A stretch of 10,193 nt of DNA, from the NCBI GenBank assembly GCA_021793055.1, contig JAJYTL010000095.1, positions 1 through 10,193 on the forward strand, read 5' to 3'. The notes beneath the pieces are model-generated. The model did not search any database. It saw only the letters and a program-made list of their open reading frames with translations, and was not told where the DNA came from. Below, one piece after another: positions 1 to 4,690 of this stretch (position 1 is its first letter; every line of letters starts with the position of its first letter). This DNA comes from Pseudomonadota bacterium. Lineage in GTDB: Bacteria > Pseudomonadota > Alphaproteobacteria > Ferrovibrionales > Ferrovibrionaceae. Both the position numbers and the translations under genes were made by a program.

Positions 1-2
1 CG

Positions 3-101
3 CGGCGGAATAAGGTCGAGTGCATCACCAAGACCAAGGGCGTCTGTGTCTGGCGCATTCCCGAAGGGCCGTGGAAACCACGGCAACTAGACGTGGGCTA
101 A
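3..101 (+). CDS. C-terminal fragment of an unidentified protein (5' end outside window)
   Basis: An open frame enters from the left edge and ends in TAA at 99-101. It encodes about 32 residues ending in WRIPEGPWKPRQLDVG. Codon choice is G/C-rich at third positions (GTC, GAG, ATC, ACC, AAG, GGC), as in real genes of this window, whereas the two other forward frames hit stops or give a poor composition. The fragment is rich in Lys/Arg and Trp. I do not recognise a family from so short a tail. It converges with the DUF4760-like gene, leaving only 14 bp between the two stop codons. The reading frame is favoured but not proven. Confidence 0.45.
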   Translation, partial: RRNKVECITKTKGVCVWRIPEGPWKPRQLDVG

Positions 102-115
102 TAGTCTGTTTCGTT

Positions 116-637
116 TTAGCCGTGCGGATCGGTGCGCTTGCCAGCAAAAGGGCGAGCAAGAACGCGCTCAATCGTCCTTTGAAACTTGCCCGGCGGCTTC
201 TTTTCCCACCGACCGTGAAGCCACTCTAGGTGTTCGTAGATCGTTTGACGCCTTCTGGAATTTCGCATTCCCCAAATATGATCCTGAAAAACCTCAAATA
301 AACTTAGCACCGTTGCGCGGCGACTATCTAATACTAGACGTTCGTCAAAATCACCGTTTCGCAAGCCGGCGGCTATAAATTCGTAATAATTAGCTACTAA
401 ACGAAAAGCGTCCTTTATTTCCCTATTTTTGTCGTCATCTAAGTTAGGGCATGTTTTTTCTTTTATATGTGGCGCAAGAAGGTCTAGCGCCTCCCTATAC
501 TCTGAATTAAATGCTCCCTGCAATAGGACAGTTATGGTATACTGTTTTCGCGCCAAGTGGCGCGACCGACGGGCGGTGTATATCCATCCGATAGTGGCGA
601 GCCCCGCCGCCGTCAGAATAGCGTATGACGTTGTCAT
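116..637 (-). CDS. DUF4760-like membrane-anchored protein of unknown function
   Basis: The gene encodes 173 residues. Residues about 4-22 form one hydrophobic helix (AILTAAGLATIGWIY) followed by a positive cluster (ARRSRHLARKQ), so the protein is probably anchored by its N-terminus with the body in the cytoplasm. The remainder is helical and charged, with the stretch VANYYEFIAAGLRNGDFDER, which I associate with the DUF4760 family (recalled pattern, no search done). No catalytic motif is visible and the family has no established function. The start at 637 is supported by a purine-rich AGGGGGAA about 8 bp upstream. The gene is more AT-rich than the downstream operons, suggesting acquisition by transfer. 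It converges with the fragment at the left edge. A weak promoter and short CCTAG repeats lie upstream. Confidence 0.7.
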   Translation of the reverse strand: MTTSYAILTAAGLATIGWIYTARRSRHLARKQYTITVLLQGAFNSEYREALDLLAPHIKEKTCPNLDDDKNREIKDAFRLVANYYEFIAAGLRNGDFDERLVLDSRRATVLSLFEVFQDHIWGMRNSRRRQTIYEHLEWLHGRWEKKPPGKFQRTIERVLARPFAGKRTDPHG

Positions 638-697
638 CCCACCGTTCCCCCTTTGCCGGTGCGCGGGCGACCACCTAGGAGTGATTGGATATATACC

Positions 698-727
698 GCC
701 TAGTTACGATTGCGCTATATACTAGGC
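698..727. repeat. 7-bp inverted repeat GCCTAGT...ACTAGGC upstream of the DUF4760-like gene
   Basis: Perfect arms lie at 698-704 and 721-727, separated by 16 bp. A third related CCTAGG occurs at 674-679. The spacing, about two helical turns between arm centres, is compatible with a dimeric repressor site, but no binding protein can be named. Confidence 0.35.
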
Positions 728-747
728 AGACTTTGGGAAAGCCTCAA
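719..747 (-). promoter_or_regulatory. Candidate promoter for the DUF4760-like gene
   Basis: On the minus strand, TTGAGG (747-742) is followed after 17 bp by TAGTAT (724-719). Each matches the sigma-70 consensus at 4 of 6 positions. It lies about 80 bp upstream of the start codon at 637. The -10 overlaps one arm of a 7-bp inverted repeat (GCCTAGT/ACTAGGC). The call is weak because AT-rich DNA here yields several -10-like strings. Confidence 0.25.
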
Positions 748-764
748 TGCACAGGAGCCAACCA

Positions 765-794
765 ATGATGATGGAAACAGAGGACGGATTTTGA
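765..794 (+). CDS. Possible 9-codon leader peptide
   Basis: Three tandem ATG codons at 765-773 follow an AGGAG at 753-757 with about 7 bp spacing. The frame runs MMMETEDGF and stops with TGA at 792-794, just before a strong hairpin at 801-821. A ribosome-binding site, a mini-ORF and a hairpin resemble a leader or attenuator unit, but no plus-strand gene follows, since the next gene is the transposase on the opposite strand. It could equally be the remnant of a longer gene whose body was lost, or chance. Confidence 0.2.
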   Translation: MMMETEDGF

Positions 795-800
795 GGCTTT

Positions 801-821
801 GGCCGGAGCAATGCTCCGGCC
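801..821. terminator. 9-bp-stem hairpin downstream of the transposase stop
   Basis: GGCCGGAGC (801-809) pairs perfectly with GCTCCGGCC (813-821) around the loop AAT. On the plus strand it is followed by TTCTGCCTTTA, a weak T-tract. On the minus strand it begins 9 bp past the transposase stop codon without a T-tract. It probably ends transcription from one or both sides. Its efficiency as an intrinsic terminator is uncertain. Confidence 0.5.
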
Positions 822-829
822 TTCTGCCT

Positions 830-1816
830 TTATGTGGTCGGCGCTCGGCGCTGCCAGTACCCCGCGAAATCAACCGAAGGCTTCCGCATCATCGCGAGAC
901 GGGCGACACGCTCGACTTGCTCGCCATTGCTGACACGACGGTTATCCTCGCGCCATGAAGCCTCTTGCGCGTAGCGGAGAAGATATGCGCCAGCGATATG
1001 GTGATGATGGCCGATCTCGGCGCGGCGCATCCGGCTAAAGAACTCCTCGGCCCAATTGGTGCAGCTATCTTCGGCGCTGTAGGCCTCTTGGTGATTGATG
1101 CGGCGCATTTCGAAGCGGGCATTCAAAGCATCCCATCCCGCTCCTTCGTCGGCGTTGATGACGGTGCCGGGCTCAATGCGCGACTTGATCCAATTCAGAG
1201 CTTGTCCTTCCGTGCCGAAAACGGCAGGGACAGAATGGCCGTTGCGCTCCCGCACGATGACAACAGCCCTCCGCTTGCCGTTCTGATTTGCCACCTTGCG
1301 CCGGTCACGGCGGTTTTCTTTGTGATTGGCTGGCTTCACGTAGCCACCAAAATATCCGCCGTCAATTTCCGCAATCTTCCCGGTGCCGCCGATCTTGCGG
1401 CCCCGCATCTCTTCGGCCATGGCCTCGCGGATCTTATGCAGAAGAACGAAGCAAGCCTTGTAGGAGACGCCGAGATCGCGCGAGATGGCCAAGGCGCTCT
1501 TGCCCTTCACTTCATTGCAGAAGATCGCGATGGCCGCGAGGTAGTGGCGGAGCGGCAGTTTGTGGGAAGCGAAGAGAGTGCCAGAGGTGATGCTGAAATC
1601 CTTACCGCAAGCCTTGCAGCGGAAGCGAAGCGCGCCCTGCGGGCGACGGCACTCGTAAGCATCCAGACCGCCGCAATGCGGGCACACCGACTCGCCGTTG
1701 GTTTCCGGCCAACGGACATTACGAAACATGGCCTCGGCCTCGCTATCCGAAAGCCGGAAGACCTGAGCCAGACTGAGGTTCTTCGCGGCGGATGAGAGAA
1801 GAAAATGTTGGGCCAT
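830..1816 (-). CDS. IS1595-family transposase (ISXO2-like DDE domain)
   Basis: The 328-residue protein has the layout of IS1595-family transposases. An N-terminal zinc ribbon has C45/C48 (CPHCG) and C67/C70 (CKAC). A helix-turn-helix-like region follows at about 105-130 (GKSALAISRDLGVSYKACF). The RNase H-fold DDE core has D152 (EIDGGYFGG), D223 (NADEGAGWDAL) and probably E257 (TNWAEEFF), followed by GHHHHIAG. It is full length and shows no visible lesion, so the enzyme may be active. The start at 1816 is fixed by an in-frame TGA just upstream and by GGTGA 5-6 bp before the ATG. That ribosome-binding site lies inside an inverted repeat that may be an operator. I could not find terminal inverted repeats or target duplications around it, so the limits of any insertion sequence are undefined. 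The gene diverges from a small DUF6471-like gene. Confidence 0.93.
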   Translation of the reverse strand: MAQHFLLSSAAKNLSLAQVFRLSDSEAEAMFRNVRWPETNGESVCPHCGGLDAYECRRPQGALRFRCKACGKDFSITSGTLFASHKLPLRHYLAAIAIFCNEVKGKSALAISRDLGVSYKACFVLLHKIREAMAEEMRGRKIGGTGKIAEIDGGYFGGYVKPANHKENRRDRRKVANQNGKRRAVVIVRERNGHSVPAVFGTEGQALNWIKSRIEPGTVINADEGAGWDALNARFEMRRINHQEAYSAEDSCTNWAEEFFSRMRRAEIGHHHHIAGAYLLRYAQEASWREDNRRVSNGEQVERVARLAMMRKPSVDFAGYWQRRAPTT

Positions 1817-1822
1817 GAAAAG

Positions 1823-1858
1823 TCACCAGATTTGATGAACACTCCTCAAATCTAGTGA
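1823..1858. promoter_or_regulatory. Putative operator pair A/B over the transposase promoter and RBS
   Basis: Two 16-bp motifs face each other: TCACCAGATTTGATGA at 1823-1838 and, on the minus strand, TCACTAGATTTGAGGA at 1858-1843 (14 of 16 identical). Together they form an inverted repeat with 13-bp arms (one mismatch), centres 20 bp apart. A third copy (13 of 16 to the first) lies at 1886-1901. Site A covers the GGTGA ribosome-binding site of the transposase, and site B overlaps its predicted -10. A protein bound here should repress the transposase. That is inference from position. Confidence 0.55.
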
Positions 1859-1877
1859 ACCATGCTCCCCTTTTCAA
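1849..1877 (-). promoter_or_regulatory. Predicted transposase promoter
   Basis: On the minus strand TTGAAA (1877-1872, 5/6 to the -35 consensus) is followed after 17 bp by TAGATT (1854-1849, 4/6 to the -10 consensus). The -10 overlaps operator-like site B, and the -35 overlaps the -35 predicted for the divergent regulator. Confidence 0.4.
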
Positions 1878-1899
1878 GTGAAAAATCATCTGATATGAT
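1871..1899 (+). promoter_or_regulatory. Predicted promoter of the DUF6471-like regulator
   Basis: TTTTCA (1871-1876, 4/6) and TATGAT (1894-1899, 5/6) are separated by 17 bp. Transcription would begin roughly 20 bp before the ATG at 1928. The -10 sits inside the perfect palindrome at 1881-1906, a layout typical of autoregulation. The -35 shares bases with the divergent transposase -35, so the two promoters should compete for polymerase. Confidence 0.4.
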
Positions 1900-1906
1900 G
1901 ATTTTT
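1881..1906. promoter_or_regulatory. Putative operator C, a 10-bp-arm perfect palindrome
   Basis: AAAAATCATC (1881-1890) and GATGATTTTT (1897-1906) are perfect inverted repeats around TGATAT. The core TCATCTGATATGATGA (1886-1901) matches the motifs at 1823-1838 (13/16) and 1843-1858. Its centre is 43 bp from site B, close to four helical turns. It covers the predicted -10 of the regulator gene. The natural candidate binder is that gene's own product. Confidence 0.55.
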
Positions 1907-1927
1907 AGTCAGAAATGGGGAGCGGCC

Positions 1928-2164
1928 ATGACGGAAGCGGAAAAGTCCTTTCAGGACAAGGCGAAGGGCATCCTCCGGGCGGAGATCAAACGGAGAAACC
2001 TGGATTTCGGCGATTTGGCGGAGAAGCTAACGGCTATGGGAATCCCCGAGAATGCCCGCAATCTTTCGAATAAGATTGCCCGAGGGGGATTCAGCGCGGG
2101 GTTCTTCGTCGCATGTCTGATCGCAATCGGCTGTCATACCGTGCGAGTGCACGAAGCGGATTGA
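1928..2164 (+). CDS. DUF6471-like small protein, putative transcriptional regulator
   Basis: The gene encodes 78 residues starting MTEAEKSFQDKAKGILRAE. The start at 1928 is chosen over an upstream in-frame ATG at 1862 because GGGGAG lies 5-6 bp before it, and because the extra 22 codons would be read from the operator and promoter DNA. The sequence LRAEIKRRNLDFGDLAEKL, then GIPENARNLSNKIARGGFSAGFFVACLIAIGC, fits the DUF6471 pattern as I recall it. These are small all-helical domains resembling XRE-type helix-turn-helix repressors. The likely recognition region is residues about 20-55. It diverges from the IS1595-like transposase across 111 bp carrying three similar operator-like sites. Inference: it represses itself and the transposase. 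It converges with the minus-strand membrane protein gene. Confidence 0.75.
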   Translation: MTEAEKSFQDKAKGILRAEIKRRNLDFGDLAEKLTAMGIPENARNLSNKIARGGFSAGFFVACLIAIGCHTVRVHEAD

Positions 2165-2180
2165 CTAAGAACTTGAATGC

Positions 2181-2630
2181 TTAGGCTTCGGTGGTTTTCC
2201 GCGCCCGAATGGTTTGTACCAACTGCTTAATTCGAGAACTGCGTCCGCGAGAAACCCATCGAACTATGACGATGCCTATGATTGCGCCACACACCTCAAT
2301 GATTTCAACAAGGTGAGTAATGCTAAGTGGAATTCTGGGGACCGCCCAAAATGCCCTATAGAAAGCTTGACAAGCTGAGGGAAGCGCGCCCAACACAACG
2401 CCTACAAAGGCCCAAAATGCCTCTGACAGGCCGTCTCTACTTTCGCCGCTCAACATTTCTAATTCCTCATCAGAAATGTCGTGGCGTCGAAGATTATCGG
2501 GCTTCGTGGTAGATATTTTATACTGGCCTTCGTAGTTCTTACTTGGAGGCCGCGCCTTCTCAACATCAATAATATCCGCAGCCGTGGAGACTTTCTTTTC
2601 TCCCTCAAAATCTTGCGGTGCGCCCCCCAT
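2181..2630 (-). CDS. Hypothetical protein with two predicted membrane helices
   Basis: This 149-residue protein is not recognised. Residues 1-65 are polar and charged, with an acidic run at 51-58 (DISDEELE). Two hydrophobic segments follow at about 69-89 (SEAFWAFVGVVLGALPSAC) and 104-123 (ITHLVEIIEVCGAIIGIVIV), then a strongly basic tail (RWVSRGRSSRIKQ...RARK). The layout suggests an inner-membrane protein with both ends in the cytoplasm and a hairpin in the membrane. The start at 2630 follows AGGG with about 8 bp spacing. It lies 16 bp downstream of the small gene at 2647-2943 in the same direction, so the two probably form an operon. Composition is less GC-rich than the operons to the right. 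Small two-helix proteins in mobile DNA sometimes serve in exclusion or abortive infection, but nothing in the sequence shows that here. Confidence 0.65.
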   Translation of the reverse strand: MGGAPQDFEGEKKVSTAADIIDVEKARPPSKNYEGQYKISTTKPDNLRRHDISDEELEMLSGESRDGLSEAFWAFVGVVLGALPSACQAFYRAFWAVPRIPLSITHLVEIIEVCGAIIGIVIVRWVSRGRSSRIKQLVQTIRARKTTEA

Positions 2631-2646
2631 TTTTGCAGCCCTACGG

Positions 2647-2943
2647 CTAATCGTCCTTTTCCTCTGAGGGCACCTTTTTCACTTTTTCTTTTCGACGCTC
2701 TATCATTTCTAGGACTTGTTTGCAGAGCTTTTCGGCATCTGGCGTTTCCATTACCACGGCGGTTCGCCATGCTTCTATGCCGGAGGCCGTCACCACCTCT
2801 CCGAAGGTGATCCGTGTGTGGCCCTTCCAGGCTCCAATGAACCACGTATCCGCATAGATACCGGGAACGGCGGCAATGGCCTTTCTGTTGGCCTCCTCTT
2901 CTTCGTCTGATGGTTCCGACGGGCGAACTATCCCCTTGGCCAT
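2647..2943 (-). CDS. Hypothetical 98-residue cytoplasmic protein, faintly DUF3467-like
   Basis: Translation from the ATG at 2943 gives 98 residues. This start is preferred over an in-frame ATG ten codons upstream because AGGAGAGGG lies just before it. An acidic N-terminal patch (SDEEEEA, 12-18) precedes a compact core, IYADTWFIGAWKGHTRITFGE, then WRTAVVMETPDAEKLCKQVLEMIE, and a basic/acidic tail. The order (YA-x motif, beta strands, a hydrophobic strand, TP, amphipathic helix) recalls DUF3467, but the match is by eye only and weak. No membrane segment or catalytic motif is seen. It is the first gene of a probable two-gene operon with the membrane protein at 2181-2630. Confidence 0.65.
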   Translation of the reverse strand: MAKGIVRPSEPSDEEEEANRKAIAAVPGIYADTWFIGAWKGHTRITFGEVVTASGIEAWRTAVVMETPDAEKLCKQVLEMIERRKEKVKKVPSEEKDD

Positions 2944-3070
2944 AGCGTCCCTCTCCTGCGACGATGCTCGCAAATATTAGCCCGGCAAGCGCAGGATATA
3001 CAGCCGCGCGTGCGACTCCGCCAGACGTCTTCATACTTTTAAACATGGGGTTGGGCGCGCCACTGTGCTT

Positions 3071-3124
3071 GTGGCGCTTGCGCCATAATACCGAAAAGCC
3101 TCGGTATTATGGCGCAAGCGCCAC
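3071..3124. repeat. Perfect 24-bp-arm inverted repeat (54-bp palindromic element)
   Basis: The arms 3071-3094 and 3101-3124 are exact reverse complements, with a 6-bp loop (AAAGCC). Each arm contains a smaller inverted repeat, TGGCGCTTGCGCCA on the left, so each can fold on its own as well. The surrounding 2944-3334 has no convincing gene. The element lies where the AT-richer accessory DNA meets the GC-rich metabolic operon. It could be a REP-like or MITE-like repeat, or a strong RNA hairpin. There is no T-tract, so a standard terminator is less likely. No second copy was seen in this window. Confidence 0.85.
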
Positions 3125-3334
3125 GATGGGCGCGACTTCCCCTGCCCCTTTCGCTCTGTCTCGCCTTCGCCGCCGCTGCGTTTTCTGAGCAAATCGAGCC
3201 CAGGACGAGCCTTAGGGGTTGTTCCGATCCGCTTTGGCCATGTAGCCTGCTCCCGTCCGCGGGCCGGACATGGCCGACCACCGAAGCGAAGAAGAACGGG
3301 GCGAGCGGACAGCGGAAACGACGACGGGAAGAAC

Positions 3335-4204
3335 ATGAGCGATATGCGATACGTGGTGCCGCGCACCCTTGACGAAGCGGTGGGGGCATTTGCCGAGGCC
3401 AAGGGCGCGGCCCGCATCCTGGCCGGCGGCACCGATCTTCTGGTGCAAATGCGGGCCGGCGCGGTGCGCCCCGGCCTGGTCATCGACATCAAGAAGATCG
3501 CCGAATTGACCGGCATCGAGGAAACCGCCGACGGCGGCTTTCGCATCGGCGGCGCCGTTGCGGGCGCGCGGCTTGCCGAACATCCGCGCTTCGGCAAGGT
3601 CTGGCCCGGCCTGCTGGAGGCGATCAACCTGATCGGCTCGACACAGGTCCAGGGGCGCGCTTCGGCGGGCGGCAACCTGTGCAACGGCTCGCCGGCCGCC
3701 GACAGCGTGCCGGCCATGGTCGCCGCCGGCGCCGTCGCCACGCTGCAGGGGCCGAAGGGGCGCCGCGAGATGCCGGTGGAAGACGTGCCGGCGGGGCCGG
3801 GGCGGACGAACCTCCAGCCTGGCGAAATCCTCGTCGGCTTCATCCTGCCGCCGCGCCCATTGGGCTCGGGCGACGCCTATCTTCGCATGATTCCGCGCAC
3901 CGAAATGGACATCGCCGTCGTCGGCTGCGGCGTCAATCTCACGCTTAAAGACGGCGTCTGCACCGCCGCACGGGTCGGGCTCGGCGCCGTGGCGCCGACG
4001 GTGCTGCGGGTCGACGCGGCGGCAAAGGCCTTGATCGGCAGCCGGCTCGACGCCGCCGCCCTCGACGCCGCGGCGGCCGCCTGCCGCGCCGCCTGCCATC
4101 CGATCGACGACAAGCGCGGCACCATCGCCTACCGCACCGAGGTCGCCGGCGTGTTGTTGAAGCGCGCCGCCGGCATCGCCGCCGACCGCGCCAAAGGGGC
4201 TTGA
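3335..4204 (+). CDS. Molybdenum hydroxylase FAD-binding subunit (CoxM/XdhB-type)
   Basis: The 289-residue flavoprotein subunit belongs to the xanthine dehydrogenase/CO dehydrogenase superfamily. It passes electrons from the iron-sulfur subunit through FAD to an acceptor. The two FAD-binding signatures are present: AGGTDLL at 30-36 and AGGNLCNGSPAADS at 111-124. The C-terminal CODH FAD-binding domain covers about 180-285 (PRTEMDIAVVGCGV onward). Length is the family norm of about 280-290. A second ATG four codons in is possible, but the first has GGGAAG upstream. There is no signal peptide, so it is cytoplasmic. It is the first gene of a three-gene operon and ends 3 bp before the iron-sulfur subunit. 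I saw no convincing promoter between 3125 and 3334. The minus strand is also largely open here, which is a composition effect. Confidence 0.92.
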   Translation: MSDMRYVVPRTLDEAVGAFAEAKGAARILAGGTDLLVQMRAGAVRPGLVIDIKKIAELTGIEETADGGFRIGGAVAGARLAEHPRFGKVWPGLLEAINLIGSTQVQGRASAGGNLCNGSPAADSVPAMVAAGAVATLQGPKGRREMPVEDVPAGPGRTNLQPGEILVGFILPPRPLGSGDAYLRMIPRTEMDIAVVGCGVNLTLKDGVCTAARVGLGAVAPTVLRVDAAAKALIGSRLDAAALDAAAAACRAACHPIDDKRGTIAYRTEVAGVLLKRAAGIAADRAKGA

Positions 4205-4207
4205 GTC

Positions 4208-4690
4208 ATGGCCAAACTGCATATTTCCGCCACCGTAAACGGCGAACCGACGGAATTCCTCTGCGAGCCGGACGAAACCATGCTCGACGTGCTGCGCGGC
4301 CCGCTCGGCCTCACGGGCTCCAAGGAAGGGTGCGGCTCAGGCGATTGCGGCGCCTGCAGCATTACCCTGGACGGCCGGCTGGTCTGTTCCTGCCTGATGC
4401 TGGCCGCCGAGGCCGAAGGCGCCGACATCCGCACCATCGAGGGCATGGCCGAAGGCGACACGCTGCACCCGTTGCAGCGCAAGTTCCTCGAAATGGCGGC
4501 GCTGCAATGCGGCATATGCACGCCGGGCATGCTGGTCGCGGCGAAGGCTCTGCTCGACCGCAACCCGGACCCGAGCGAAAGCGAGGTCCGCTACTGGCTC
4601 GCCGGCAATCTCTGCCGGTGCACCGGTTACGACAAGATCGTCCGTGCGGTCCTGGAAACGGCCGCGGAAATGCGGGAGGCAGTGCGATGA
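4208..4690 (+). CDS. Molybdenum hydroxylase [2Fe-2S] subunit (CoxS/XdhC-type)
   Basis: The 160-residue protein carries two [2Fe-2S] clusters that move electrons from the molybdenum site to FAD. The plant-ferredoxin-like N-terminal cluster uses C42, C47, C50 and C62 (GCGSGDCGAC...CSC). The helical C-terminal cluster uses C101 and C104 (QCGICTPGM) with C136 and C138 (LCRCTGY). All eight ligands are intact and the length is standard. The gene begins 3 bp after the FAD subunit stop. Its TGA overlaps the ATG of the large subunit (ATGA at 4687-4690), pointing to translational coupling and fixed subunit ratios. The extra cysteines C19 and C60 are not cluster ligands in this family. Confidence 0.96.
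   Translation: MAKLHISATVNGEPTEFLCEPDETMLDVLRGPLGLTGSKEGCGSGDCGACSITLDGRLVCSCLMLAAEAEGADIRTIEGMAEGDTLHPLQRKFLEMAALQCGICTPGMLVAAKALLDRNPDPSESEVRYWLAGNLCRCTGYDKIVRAVLETAAEMREAVR

Noticed and set aside
965..1795. 276-codon plus-strand frame opposite the transposase
   Set aside because: Antisense shadow of the transposase, whose zinc ribbon and DDE motifs fix the coding strand.
3071..3124. CRISPR repeat or intrinsic terminator
   Set aside because: There is a single palindrome with no spaced repeat units, and no T-tract on either side.
3212..4222. Long minus-strand open frame opposite the FAD subunit
   Set aside because: Same composition effect; the plus-strand FAD-binding motifs are unmistakable, and the predicted minus product has no recognisable domain.
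4201..4686. N-terminal extension of the large molybdenum subunit reading through the iron-sulfur subunit gene
   Set aside because: The extension is an Arg/His-rich out-of-frame read of the iron-sulfur gene; the ATG at 4687 overlapping the previous stop gives the normal family N-terminus.
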